Below, piece by piece: positions 18,588 through 27,042 of a stretch of DNA of 64,000 nucleotides (position 1 is its first letter; every line of letters begins with the position of its first letter). Location of the stretch: contig NZ_SJPS01000002.1 in the NCBI RefSeq assembly GCF_007860015.1, forward strand, positions 558,898-622,897, given 5' to 3'. The notes beneath the pieces are model-generated. The model saw only the letters and a list, made by a program, of their open reading frames with translations. It ran no database searches and was not told where the DNA came from. The DNA comes from Bythopirellula polymerisocia. GTDB lineage: Bacteria; Planctomycetota; Planctomycetia; Pirellulales; Lacipirellulaceae. Both the position numbers and the translations under genes were made by a program.

Positions 18588-19619
18588 ATGTATCGAATTT
18601 GCGCTATTACCATTGCACTCCTTTTAATCACGCTCCCGTCTGAAGTCTCTGCCGCACCGGTTGACTTTCAATTGGCTATCCAAGATGACAATCCCCTGCT
18701 GTGGTATCAACTAGCGGAAGGAACCGGTCAGGCGGTTAACTTCGGCAGCTTGGGTTCAGCATACAACGCGACTTACCATGGCACTGTTGGCCGACAGATG
18801 CCGACATCGAGCGGAGATGCTGGAGTCGAATTCGATTCGATCGACGATTTTCTTGAATCCCTGGGCTCGTCGCCACTAGTGGGGAACCCTACCTTCTCGA
18901 TCGAAACACTGATTTTTTTTCCAGTAGGTGGTGCCGCTGGACTGTGGGGACCTTATCTCCATTGGGGAGATGGGGGTGGCGTGAGCGGCAGTTTATCTCG
19001 CACTGGTCAAGAGGTTTATTTCGGAGCGCAAAATACAAACCTGAATCGTGTCTATACCGGGTTTTATAACGGAGGCAAGCGGACACAAAATACCGTTCCC
19101 TTAGGAGAATGGCTGCACCTCGTGTGGACCCGTCAAGGAGGCGTCTCATCGGACGCAGGCTCGACACTTTACGTTAACGGCTTGCCTGTCCCGCTGGAAC
19201 AAGATCCAAATTTGACACCAGGTTTCATAGGTGGCACTTCCATCGACGTAACTTCAACTCCCTTTCGCATTAACCGGGGAAGAGATTTCGTTGATCTGCG
19301 ACATTTCGACGGGACCATGGACGAAATCGCACTCTATGACCGCGTGCTCACTCCCCAGGAGGTAATAGACCACACGCTTCAAGTACCTGGAATGCTCGTC
19401 TTGGGCGACTATGATCAAGATGGTGACGTCGATGGTCACGATTTTCTTGTGTGGCAACGGGGTGGATCTCCCAATGGAACGGGCAGCGGCGATTTGGCAT
19501 TGTGGCAGGCCCAATACGGAACGCCGGTAGTTGCAGCGTCAACAGCCGTACCCGAGCCATCAAACTGGGTTTTTCTATTGTTCGCTGCAGTGGGAGGAGT
19601 GTTCTCAAGGAAGAGGTAA
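18588..19619 (+). CDS. Lectin/LamG-like PEP-CTERM protein with dockerin-like segment
   Basis: 343 residues. Signal peptide 1-22 (ending V-S-A-A). Residues about 25-255 form a laminin-G/concanavalin-type jelly roll of the kind often found in planctomycetes: W-Y-Q-L-A-E-G-T-G near 40, F-S-I-E-T near 104, E-W-L-H-L-V-W-T near 172, and L-Y-V-N-G-L-P-V near 193. Such domains bind glycans or support adhesion. A dockerin-like motif (D-Y-D-Q-D-G-D-V-D-G-H-D-F-L-V-W-Q-R) and its second half (L-A-L-W-Q-A-Q-Y-G) follow, and then V-P-E-P-S and a hydrophobic segment ending S-R-K-R. It begins 27 bases after the giant repeat gene and is probably co-transcribed. It is the closest relative in the window of the dockerin relic at 14834. 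Confidence 0.9.
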   Translation: MYRICAITIALLLITLPSEVSAAPVDFQLAIQDDNPLLWYQLAEGTGQAVNFGSLGSAYNATYHGTVGRQMPTSSGDAGVEFDSIDDFLESLGSSPLVGNPTFSIETLIFFPVGGAAGLWGPYLHWGDGGGVSGSLSRTGQEVYFGAQNTNLNRVYTGFYNGGKRTQNTVPLGEWLHLVWTRQGGVSSDAGSTLYVNGLPVPLEQDPNLTPGFIGGTSIDVTSTPFRINRGRDFVDLRHFDGTMDEIALYDRVLTPQEVIDHTLQVPGMLVLGDYDQDGDVDGHDFLVWQRGGSPNGTGSGDLALWQAQYGTPVVAASTAVPEPSNWVFLLFAAVGGVFSRKR

Positions 19620-20006
19620 ATCTACTAGACAGTCTCAAGAACTCTCTTATGCGTGACACTGACAACTACCCACCCCTTTCCGGAAGTTCAGTGCCCCCAC
19701 CGCAGTCGTCAAGTACATGCCGCTAACTGCCGGCGGAGCTCATCACTTCGGGCATTTTGCGTCAACGCCAAGTCGCTGAAGATGGACCAACCGCTGCGTC
19801 TTAGCCTCTCCTCAAACTGATAGAGGTGGTGGCAACCTCTGTAGTTGCGCCACCAAATCGACAACAACCAGCTCCAGGCTACCAGGATGGTGGGATCCCC
19901 GTTCTCGTCTTCTCGAACGAACCCTAGGACTACCCTTCGAGGACCTCGAAGGAGGAGTAAAACCATTGAGCAGTCGTGGGCTGGAATTGTTCTCCTGGAT
20001 CAAATC
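19620..20006. other. Intergenic region between convergent genes
   Basis: No gene is supported. A minus-strand open frame of 85 codons (19709-19966) has a plausible composition, but no ribosome site or family; it may be a remnant. No terminator hairpin with U-run was found. Confidence 0.4.
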
Positions 20007-21800
20007 TCAAATTGCCAAATCCCTAATACATCTCAATGAAAGCGTGCGTCCAGTTATCAATGGAAGCGTGAGCAAGAGCCCAATTCCAAAAAGAAATGAT
20101 TCTGGCTCCGGTACGATCTGCGATGCCAATAGCGGCAAGGTGTTGCTGTAATTCTGCTGCCAAATGGTCAGATCCAGGGCATCGATTGTGCTGTCTCCGT
20201 TAAAGTTGCCATCGCTCCAGGCGCCGTCTGTTTTACCGACTCCGCGTTGCCAGGCGAGAAAGTCGGCCCCATCCACATCGCCATCGCGATCGGCGTCGCC
20301 ATCGAGTACACCACTCACCGAGACCAGTCTACGGATGACACCATCACGCTTGTTGAGCACGTAAATCTCGTTGTCTGGGCCTACACCGAAGCGGAGGTCG
20401 GTACGGGAGACAGATCCCGGAATGGCATCGTTTATGATTTGAAGCAGTGACTTCTCGACACCATTGTGAGTGAGTCGAATCTCTTGGAAGGGGGCGAGGT
20501 GTCCATCATTGAGACTATTGAGGTTGGAAAAATCATCGCGATCGACGAGTTCGTCGACCTCGACGGCAAAAAGCGGCCCGCTATTGCTGGCGAATTCACC
20601 AAAGATATAGAGACCCTTCAATTGCGGTACAGCCGTGCCTCGATAAACGGACCCCCCTACTATGGCACCACTTCCGTTGACCAGATTGTTACTGTGGTCG
20701 TACTGTGCAACCGGATAGGTGAAGGCATCCGTGGCATGGTTGGCAGGAAGGTTATCAATGATATTCAATCCGTTTGAAACTATGGACGTAGTTTGAAAGG
20801 TTCCCTCGCGGAGGTCCCAGCCGAAATTTGCACCGGCCGTACCTAGATTGATCTCTTCGATGTTCGCCTGACCAATATCCGAGATGAGCATTTTATGTTC
20901 TCCCGCCGTGTCGAAGGTAAACCGGTGGGGATTTCGCAGACCATAAGCCCAAATCAAGTTTTGGGAAGTTCCAGGATTTGTGCTAATTCGAAATGGATTA
21001 TCTACAGGGACCGTATAAGGATTTCCTCCATTTGCCAAAGGATCAATGCGCAGAATTGAACCATAAGGTTGCCCGAGGTCTTGGGCTAGGTTGTGCGGAT
21101 CGATGGTCTGTATGGGTGGTGAAATGTTGCCACCGTCCCCCAGGGCGATGTAAAGGTTGCCGAAGTCTGGATCCCCCGAAGTCGCATTCGGGTTGAAACT
21201 GATCTGAGCGATGTTGTGGTCATTGAACGGCTGACCGATGCGAAGTAGCTCGCGGTAAGAACTGGTATTCACAGTTCCATTGGCATTCAATTCCCATTCT
21301 CCCAGAACTGAATCGTGATTGAGTCCCGGTGGCGAGGGAAAGATCACGGGATTGCCGACCAAGGGGGCAAAGCCATTCCGGCTGTGGGACGTATAGAATT
21401 TTCGGAATCCGCTCGTCCCAGGATTGTTAAAATCTGGATGAAATGCCAATCCGCGTACGCCTGTTTGAGCTTGATCGTTGAAATTCCCTACGGAAGTAGA
21501 AAGATCGAGGAAAAGCGAAGTGCTTGGCGAACTGGCTGCCGGGTCGAAAGAGTAGATTTTCCCACGTTGGTCAATGACGTAGGCCAGACCGGGCATCCCC
21601 CCCGAGGTCAGAAACTCTAGACGAGGCTTGAGAGAGCCACTGCTATTCGGGATCGTAACTACATCCTGCAACTCTACCGACCATGAAGTCTTGGAGATGG
21701 TTGCATTGAGTGGATTCCCAACGGGGAGAAGCGCACTAGCTTGAGTTAGGGAAAATAACAGCCCGATTGATGAGGCTGCCAAAAAGATTCGTAGTTGCAT
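20007..21800 (-). CDS. PQQ-type sugar dehydrogenase with dockerin-like and PEP-CTERM tail
   Basis: 597 residues. Signal peptide 1-23. Residues about 40-480 match the soluble PQQ-dependent glucose/sorbosone dehydrogenase family: G-L-A-F-H-P-D-F near 118, L-Y-I-A-L-G-D-G-G near 217, and W-A-Y-G-L-R-N-P-H-R near 282. These six-bladed propellers use pyrroloquinoline quinone and Ca to oxidise aldose sugars outside the cytoplasm. They are followed by a dockerin-like pair (G-D-A-D-R-D-G-D-V-D-G-A-D-F ... F-N-G-D-S-T-I-D-A-L-D-L) and V-P-E-P-E-S with a hydrophobic stretch and basic tail. The enzyme is therefore probably held at the cell surface. No PQQ-synthesis genes are nearby. It is divergent from the peroxidase gene. 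No Shine-Dalgarno is seen on this strand. Confidence 0.9.
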   Translation of the reverse strand: MQLRIFLAASSIGLLFSLTQASALLPVGNPLNATISKTSWSVELQDVVTIPNSSGSLKPRLEFLTSGGMPGLAYVIDQRGKIYSFDPAASSPSTSLFLDLSTSVGNFNDQAQTGVRGLAFHPDFNNPGTSGFRKFYTSHSRNGFAPLVGNPVIFPSPPGLNHDSVLGEWELNANGTVNTSSYRELLRIGQPFNDHNIAQISFNPNATSGDPDFGNLYIALGDGGNISPPIQTIDPHNLAQDLGQPYGSILRIDPLANGGNPYTVPVDNPFRISTNPGTSQNLIWAYGLRNPHRFTFDTAGEHKMLISDIGQANIEEINLGTAGANFGWDLREGTFQTTSIVSNGLNIIDNLPANHATDAFTYPVAQYDHSNNLVNGSGAIVGGSVYRGTAVPQLKGLYIFGEFASNSGPLFAVEVDELVDRDDFSNLNSLNDGHLAPFQEIRLTHNGVEKSLLQIINDAIPGSVSRTDLRFGVGPDNEIYVLNKRDGVIRRLVSVSGVLDGDADRDGDVDGADFLAWQRGVGKTDGAWSDGNFNGDSTIDALDLTIWQQNYSNTLPLLASQIVPEPESFLFGIGLLLTLPLITGRTLSLRCIRDLAI

Positions 21801-22349
21801 CGAATGTCTATCTAAGGAGTTGCAGGTTAGCTTCGTAAACCAGTTTGCGGCTATATTTTACTCAACGGGCACAAAAATGTCGATTTGCTAGCCAACCATC
21901 GACAGTGGTCAATTGCCGCATGTGATTCACTCTTTGTAAGGGTCTGACGCTGACAGTCTTGCCGTTTATGACATCTAAATCACTCCTTTTTAAAAATTCA
22001 TGAGTGAAAATGCATCGAAGCTCCCCAAAATTTTGACACCCGGGAATGCCACAATTAGAGTGCAGAGAGACTTACATAAGCTCGGAACCGATTTCGAGCC
22101 GCATTGCCACTTATACCGCAATCCACCGAAGATCGGGCAGATTTCGCGAAGACCGGTTTGGAAGCGTGTTTTACTAGGCAACTGAGCCTGCCAAGGCTCA
22201 GGATTCTGCTGAAAAGGCGAGAATTTCCTTGTGTTCCCTCTCCCCATTACGGTACGATTTCAGTAGTCCGGGTTTAGGATATTCGCAGGTAATTACGGCT
22301 GACAATGCAGGGAAGCACATTTTTTGCCACTCTTGAAGAAACGACAGCT
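21801..22349. other. Divergent promoter region between PQQ dehydrogenase and peroxidase genes
   Basis: About 500 bases without a supported gene. A small hairpin (CTGAGCC 22182-22188 with GGCTCAG 22195-22201) is present, and an 85-codon minus-strand open frame (21990-22247) looks like chance or a relic. The region may hold shared control for the two surface oxidoreductases. Confidence 0.4.
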
Positions 22350-24044
22350 ATGTTCTCGGCCATTCATCAATCGCCAAGATTTCCGTTCGTGGCGAGTTTT
22401 TTCGTCGTGTTTTTCCTTGGTTCGACCATCGCTCTGGGAGAAAATCGATCTATCGATGGGACGGGGAACAATTTACTTAACTCTACATGGGGTGCCGCCG
22501 GGACGAACCTTGCCCGCATGTCTGCCCCTGCTTATGACGATGGCATCTCAACACCTCGTGGTTCCTCTCTGACTCTGCCAAATCCTCGCGATGTGAGTAA
22601 CATGGTCGTTGCCCAGGCCGCCTCGCAACCCAACGCCCACTCGATGACCGGTTGGGTCTTTCAATGGGGCCAATTCGTCGATCACGATCTAGATTTGACA
22701 GGATCAGCCTCTCCCAGTGAGCCGTACCATATCTCGATTCCCGCCGGTGATCCGATTTTTGATCCTGGCGATACGGGAACGCAAACTATGTCTTTCAATC
22801 GGTCGAATTACGACACGACCACTGGCACATCGGTCGCCAACCCACGTCAGCAAATCAATCAGATCACTTCCTACCTTGATGCTTCAAACGTCTATGGATC
22901 AGATGGTGCCAGGGCAGCCGCATTAAGAACCCTCAGTGGCGGCCGCCTCAAAACGAGTGCTGGCGATCTCCTCCCCCTCAACACGCTTGGACTGGCCAAC
23001 GATACCGGGGGGCCCGCCGATCCAACCCAGTTTTATGTCGCAGGAGATGTGCGGGCCAACGAGCAAGTGGGGCTTACCGCGATACATACGTTGTTCATGC
23101 GAGAGCACAATCGATTGGCAGACGAAATCGCAGTTGCTAATCCTCTCTGGGACGATGAACAGATCTATCAACGGGCCCGTAAGCTCGTGGGTGCCCAAAT
23201 CCAAGCAATCACCTACCAGGAGTTCCTGCCGGCACTTTTGGGATCGGCCGCCCCCGACATCAATAGCGTTTATGATCCTGGGCTAAACGCCTCGATTCTC
23301 AATGAGTTCTCGACGGCCCTATACCGAGTTGGTCATACGATGCTGCCGCAAAGTCTGATGCGGATGCAGAATGATGGAAGTGAGGCTCCAGGCGGAGCGA
23401 TGGAACTACGAGATGCCTTCTTTCTGCCTCAAAATCTCGCAGCAACCAATGAATTGGAGTACCACCTCAAGGGGCTGGCATCGGAGGTTCAGCAGGATGT
23501 CGACATGCACATGGTAGATGATGTGCGCAACTTTCTTTTTGGAATTCCTGTCCCAGGCGGTTTTGACCTGGCCAGCCTGAACATCCAACGCGGGCGTGAC
23601 CACGGACTTCCGGACTACAATTCAATGAGGGTGGCCTTCGGGCTCAGCCCAAAGCTGACGTTTGCCGACATTAGTTCCGATCTGACCGTACAGACAGGCT
23701 TGCAGTCTCTCTATGGCACGGTCGACGAAATCGACGCCTGGGTCGGTGCATTGTCGGAAGACCACGTCGTCGGTTGCCAAGTCGGAGAGTTAATCGCTGC
23801 GGGCTTGGTCGAACAATTCACCCGTGCGCGGGATGGCGACCGATTTTGGTACACCCGTGATGAAGAACTTTCCGGAGACCTTGCTTGGCTATCATCGCTC
23901 AGGCTTTCAGACATCATTCGCTTGAACAGTGGTATCACGAACTTGCAGGATCATGTGTTCTTTATGGCTGTCCCTGAACCGGGCAGTTTAGCCTTAGCCC
24001 TGCTCGCTGCCGTCATCGTGCCCATATCCGTTCGCCGACGGTAA
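22350..24044 (+). CDS. Animal-type haem peroxidase with PEP-CTERM tail
   Basis: About 564 residues from the ATG at 22350, chosen because it starts a normal signal peptide (ending G-S-T-I-A-L-G); an ATG at 22305 is also in frame. The rest matches the animal haem peroxidase superfamily (peroxidasin/cyclooxygenase-like). The distal His is in W-G-Q-F-V-D-H-D-L-D (His112), the catalytic Arg in D-V-R-A-N-E-Q (Arg235), the proximal His in Y-R-V-G-H-T-M-L-P (His329), and N-I-Q-R-G-R-D-H-G is present. All key residues are kept, so activity is likely: oxidation of halides or organic substrates with hydrogen peroxide. V-P-E-P-G-S, a hydrophobic stretch and S-V-R-R-R end the protein, pointing to surface anchoring. 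No dockerin-like part was found. Confidence 0.92.
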   Translation: MFSAIHQSPRFPFVASFFVVFFLGSTIALGENRSIDGTGNNLLNSTWGAAGTNLARMSAPAYDDGISTPRGSSLTLPNPRDVSNMVVAQAASQPNAHSMTGWVFQWGQFVDHDLDLTGSASPSEPYHISIPAGDPIFDPGDTGTQTMSFNRSNYDTTTGTSVANPRQQINQITSYLDASNVYGSDGARAAALRTLSGGRLKTSAGDLLPLNTLGLANDTGGPADPTQFYVAGDVRANEQVGLTAIHTLFMREHNRLADEIAVANPLWDDEQIYQRARKLVGAQIQAITYQEFLPALLGSAAPDINSVYDPGLNASILNEFSTALYRVGHTMLPQSLMRMQNDGSEAPGGAMELRDAFFLPQNLAATNELEYHLKGLASEVQQDVDMHMVDDVRNFLFGIPVPGGFDLASLNIQRGRDHGLPDYNSMRVAFGLSPKLTFADISSDLTVQTGLQSLYGTVDEIDAWVGALSEDHVVGCQVGELIAAGLVEQFTRARDGDRFWYTRDEELSGDLAWLSSLRLSDIIRLNSGITNLQDHVFFMAVPEPGSLALALLAAVIVPISVRRR

Positions 24045-24050
24045 ACGAAA

Positions 24051-24083
24051 AAAGTGCAGCATCCTTGGGAATTGCTGCACTTT
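24051..24083 (-). terminator. Rho-independent terminator (strong on minus strand)
   Basis: AAAGTGCAGCA at 24051-24061 pairs perfectly with TGCTGCACTTT at 24073-24083 around an 11-base loop. Read on the minus strand the hairpin ends in a run of six T, so it should stop the lipoprotein gene ending at 24112. It also begins 6 bases after the peroxidase stop and may act in both directions. Confidence 0.85.
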
Positions 24084-24111
24084 GAATTCGGATCCGAAAA
24101 ATAGCCACGAA

Positions 24112-24462
24112 CTACTTGATGGCGTCGGCGGCTTCTCGTGCTTTATCGGCAGCGGCATCAGCTGCGTCTGCAGCACCTTCAGCGGCGTCTACGGCAGTAT
24201 CTTTCACAGCTTTACCAGCCGATTCGGCAGCGTCCTTCACCTTATCAGCAGCATCGCCTACCTTGTCGGCAGCTTTGTCCGTTGCATCCTTAGCAGCGTC
24301 CATCGCGTCTTTTGCGCCTTCCTTAGTTTTCTCGGCAGCCTTCTCCACCTCAGTGGCTGCATCCTTCATCGTGTCGGCCGCTTTTTGTTTGTCGCCCTGC
24401 CCACAACCCACAACGGTTGCCAAACATATCGCCAACGAACCAATCAGAAATGAAAATCGCAT
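24112..24462 (-). CDS. Amphipathic Ala/Lys/Asp-rich lipoprotein (LEA-like)
   Basis: 116 residues. Lipoprotein signal with lipobox V-V-G-C (Cys20). The mature part is almost entirely Ala, Lys, Asp and Glu in short repeats such as K-D-A-A-D-K-A and A-D-K-V-K-D-A-A, predicting one long amphipathic helix or coiled coil. The pattern resembles group 3 LEA and apolipoprotein-like proteins, which fold on drying or on membrane contact, and also Lpp-like spacer lipoproteins. Ribosome site GAAAGGA before the ATG, and a strong terminator after the stop, show an independent unit. Possible roles are membrane or desiccation protection, or an envelope spacer; none is proven. Translated antisense frames here are artefacts of the repeats. 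Confidence 0.82.
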   Translation of the reverse strand: MRFSFLIGSLAICLATVVGCGQGDKQKAADTMKDAATEVEKAAEKTKEGAKDAMDAAKDATDKAADKVGDAADKVKDAAESAGKAVKDTAVDAAEGAADAADAAADKAREAADAIK

Positions 24463-24761
24463 AGTAATGTCCTTTCAAAAAAATGTTTCGTCACGCTAGC
24501 CTCTATAAGCAAGGACAAGGTGACGTGGTGAATTGTCTACCTATTATGCATCATAGCACTCTTAAAAACGGGGTTTCCAGCCTTGCACCGTGAAATAAGG
24601 GCATTCTTTCTGGTTCTATTCCTCCTGAAGTCGCAAATGCCCTGTATTCGTTGCATTCGCGTTGTATTCGCTGTCCCTCGTAGCTTATTGACCTCCCCTC
24701 AGCAAAATCATAGATTGCACAATTAATCTTCCCGTTTCCCCCCAAATTTCCGATCACCCCT
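24463..24761. promoter_or_regulatory. Divergent regulatory region with three octamer repeats
   Basis: Between the divergent lipoprotein and Cys-rich genes. TGTATTCG at 24643-24650, TGCATTCG at 24652-24659 and TGTATTCG at 24663-24670 are direct repeats spaced 9 and 11 bases apart, about one helix turn, as for co-operative activator or repressor sites. I found no good match to a classical Zur box. No gene is supported in this stretch. Confidence 0.45.
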
Positions 24762-25427
24762 GTGTTTTCCTGCCTCTTTCACTGGCGATTTTGCACTCTG
24801 CGGCGCGTCGCAGGATTAGTGAGTGCTATCGCGGTGGCAATTGCGACCCTGGGAATTCCCCTTCCGCAACAGGTGATGAAAGTCATTACCGAGCCCTTTC
24901 CATGTATGCACTGTGGCTGCGGGTGTACCGATGCGGCCACTTGCTGGAAGGAATGTTGCTGTTTTTCTACCGAGGAAAAACTGGCGTGGGCGAAGGAACA
25001 TGGCGTGCAGCCCCCGGCGTTTCTAGCTGCACTAGCATCCGGGGTAGAACACTGCGAAGACGAAACAGTGGAGGATAATTGCAAAGCAACTCAATGCGAT
25101 GAGCTGGACGTTGAACTGGCGAATCTAAAACCGTGCTGCCGAGCTAGGGTACTTGCTGCGCGGCAAGCCGATAAGTCCAGCTGCTGCTCTCAGCCCTCAC
25201 GAGTCAAAACTACTGCTCGGCTACCGGGTATCATTGCGATCCATGCCCTCAAGTGCCACGGGCATTCGCTTACAGTATCCCTGCTGCCCCCATCACTTCC
25301 AGTGAGCAATTTGGCGAGCGACAATCTGCTCGACAGAAATGGCTTGATTGCCTTGCCATTCGAATCTCTTTACGGATCCCCTTCTTTCGATTCGGTGAAG
25401 CCTCCTCCAGAATTCGCAGCGAGTTAA
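24762..25427 (+). CDS. Cys-rich exported protein, putative metal-binding
   Basis: 221 residues from a GTG at 24762. The start is uncertain, because no ribosome site is seen. Residues about 15-36 form a signal or anchor helix. Then comes a dense cysteine cluster (P-C-M-H-C-G-C-G-C ... C-W-K-E-C-C-C, about 47-66) followed by the E-K-L-A-W-A-K-E-H-G-V-Q-P-P-A-F motif; proteins with this combination occur in planctomycetes and related phyla, where I know them only as hypothetical. Further pairs of Cys follow at about 125 and 146, giving about 18 Cys in all, a composition suited to binding soft metals such as zinc or copper. It lies 107 bases before the all3515-like PEP-CTERM gene and is probably part of that unit. 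Confidence 0.72.
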   Translation: MFSCLFHWRFCTLRRVAGLVSAIAVAIATLGIPLPQQVMKVITEPFPCMHCGCGCTDAATCWKECCCFSTEEKLAWAKEHGVQPPAFLAALASGVEHCEDETVEDNCKATQCDELDVELANLKPCCRARVLAARQADKSSCCSQPSRVKTTARLPGIIAIHALKCHGHSLTVSLLPPSLPVSNLASDNLLDRNGLIALPFESLYGSPSFDSVKPPPEFAAS

Positions 25428-25534
25428 CTCCGCAAGGCAAATTCTGTTTCTAAGGAATTTCGTAGGCGCTTCGCGACAACTGAACGTGCGCGCTGGTCCG
25501 GTGTATTCCCAGTTTCTCGAGAGGAGAACAAAAC

Positions 25535-26356
25535 ATGTATTCGAAAATGTGTGTTTTGGTCATGGCAATGTGTTGTTGCTTGACCAGCGTGATGGCTCAT
25601 GGTCCGCAAATTCAAACGACCAATGATTCCGGTAAAATTGTAACACGTGAAATTGTCGATGCTTCCGATTACGACACTGTATTGACGAATCCCAAACAAG
25701 TTTATGTGATGCCACTCGCAAAGGTTGCCAGCGTTTGGCGGGCTCAGCCCGACTCCGCCTTCATTGGTTGGCCAGGTTTTGCATACGGCTTCGGCTATGA
25801 TGCAACGACTAATCCAGAGCCCTTCCCAGTCGGGTCAAAGTTCGTATTGGGATTTATCGACGGACTGAAATCTTGGAACGGGAGTGCATTCGCAGATGCT
25901 GGGGCGAGTGAAGCCGAAGCGTATCGCGGCACTTCGGTAGCACCATCGGCATTAGCAAGAACATCTGACTCGGGACCTTTTGCAAGCTTAGAGTTTCCCG
26001 GCGGCGCAGGCATCTCATATGCCTCTGAAGGAAGCGAAGTGCATAACACCGTCAATTACCGCATGCTTGGCGACGGTAATTCAGATACTAGCTTTTTGCC
26101 AGACGGCATCTACCTCTTGAGCATGCAACTCTCGAGCTCAGACCAGTCAATAGCCGCATCGGACCCGTTTTATTTTATGTTAACGAAAAATGGTGCGAGT
26201 GATCTTGAAGAAGCAATTGCCTGGCTGCCAATCGATTCTAGCTTGGTCCAAGTGATTGTACCCGAACCTTCGATGCTGAGCATCTCTGTAGTTGGTCTCT
26301 TGTCTCTGATTGTTTTAGGTGATCTAAGTCGATCCTCTCGTCGGCAAATGCCATGA
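25535..26356 (+). CDS. all3515-like PEP-CTERM protein (Zur-repressed family), mature N-terminus His-Gly
   Basis: 273 residues. Signal peptide 1-21 (ends S-V-M-A), so the mature chain would start [10 protein letters not shown] and contain K-I-V-T-R near 34. This start, together with V-Y-V-M-P-L and the P-E-P tail, matches my memory of the all3515 family of PEP-CTERM proteins, described as repressed by the zinc regulator Zur in cyanobacteria. An N-terminal His can bind metal together with the free amino group, as in copper-binding CopC and LPMO proteins. The C-terminus has V-P-E-P-S-M, a hydrophobic stretch and R-S-S-R-R. Strong ribosome site (GAGAGGAG). Its stop overlaps the pseudopilin start (ATGA, 26353-26356). 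Family assignment is by recall and needs a search. Confidence 0.78.
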   Translation: MYSKMCVLVMAMCCCLTSVMAHGPQIQTTNDSGKIVTREIVDASDYDTVLTNPKQVYVMPLAKVASVWRAQPDSAFIGWPGFAYGFGYDATTNPEPFPVGSKFVLGFIDGLKSWNGSAFADAGASEAEAYRGTSVAPSALARTSDSGPFASLEFPGGAGISYASEGSEVHNTVNYRMLGDGNSDTSFLPDGIYLLSMQLSSSDQSIAASDPFYFMLTKNGASDLEEAIAWLPIDSSLVQVIVPEPSMLSISVVGLLSLIVLGDLSRSSRRQMP

Positions 26357-27024
26357 GAAACTGCCAACGTGCGATGACGTTAGTTGAATTGCTGGTAGTG
26401 ATTGCGATCATTGCCACGCTGGTTGGTTTGCTCTTGCCAGCAGTGCAGAGCGCGCGGTCTGCCGCGCGCTCTGCCTCATGCAAGAACAACCTGAGGCAGA
26501 TTGGGCTGGCAACTCACCGATATGTTGATACGCACGACGGCGAATTGCCCGATTGGTGGCACGCCGGCAAGGTTAAAGGAGAGCGAAGCTGGATTTTTAC
26601 TCTCGCTCCGTACCTGGAGAATGTCGATAGCATTCGAATCTGTCCCGAAGACCTCCGAGCCGACGAACGCCTGCAAAACCGCGCTTCGAGTTATGTCATC
26701 AACAACTACTTAACCACGACGGGTGAATACTCCGCTCGCAACCTCCGACAGATTTCCGCCACTAGCCGCACGATCGTGTCGATGGAAATCGCTGACAAAT
26801 TATCGGCCATACCAGATAACGAACACACACATTCGACCGACTGGTTTTCACCAATCAACGTATTCGACGACGTTGTCCTTGAGGAAATACGACGAGAGGT
26901 GCAGATCGATCGACACAATGAGACGGCTCATTATCTTTACCTGGATGGTCACGTTGCCACGATCCCCTCAGACCAAATCGCACAGTGGGCCACGTCAGTG
27001 ATTGATTTTGCTAAACCCCAATAA
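26353..27024 (+). CDS. Type II/IV pseudopilin with H-X9-DG motif (DUF1559-like)
   Basis: 223 residues. Prepilin leader [25 protein letters not shown], where methylated Phe/Met is replaced by Met-Thr-Leu after Ala, followed by [17 protein letters not shown] as in planctomycete DUF1559 pseudopilins. Near the C-terminus [12 protein letters not shown] fits the H-X9-DG signature (about 194-205). The globular part contains H-D-G-E, W-W-H and two His-rich motifs. It overlaps the upstream gene by four bases and is followed 18 bases later by a PEP-CTERM gene, so it is translated with surface proteins whose mature N-termini also carry His. Its place in this locus is unusual: most such genes stand alone or with type II secretion genes. 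Confidence 0.9.
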   Translation: MRNCQRAMTLVELLVVIAIIATLVGLLLPAVQSARSAARSASCKNNLRQIGLATHRYVDTHDGELPDWWHAGKVKGERSWIFTLAPYLENVDSIRICPEDLRADERLQNRASSYVINNYLTTTGEYSARNLRQISATSRTIVSMEIADKLSAIPDNEHTHSTDWFSPINVFDDVVLEEIRREVQIDRHNETAHYLYLDGHVATIPSDQIAQWATSVIDFAKPQ

Positions 27025-27042
27025 CCTATCGGGAAACCAAAG

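Noticed and set aside
19709..19966. 85-codon minus-strand open frame, possibly a transposase remnant
   Set aside because: I could not match it to any family and there are no terminal repeats; kept only as a note for the intergenic region.
21990..22247. 85-codon minus-strand open frame upstream of the peroxidase
   Set aside because: No ribosome site or recognised motif.
24463..25534. Classical Zur/Fur box before the Cys-rich or all3515-like gene
   Set aside because: Looked for TGATAATNATTATCA- or GTTATAATATAAC-like palindromes by eye and found none; only the octamer repeats remain.
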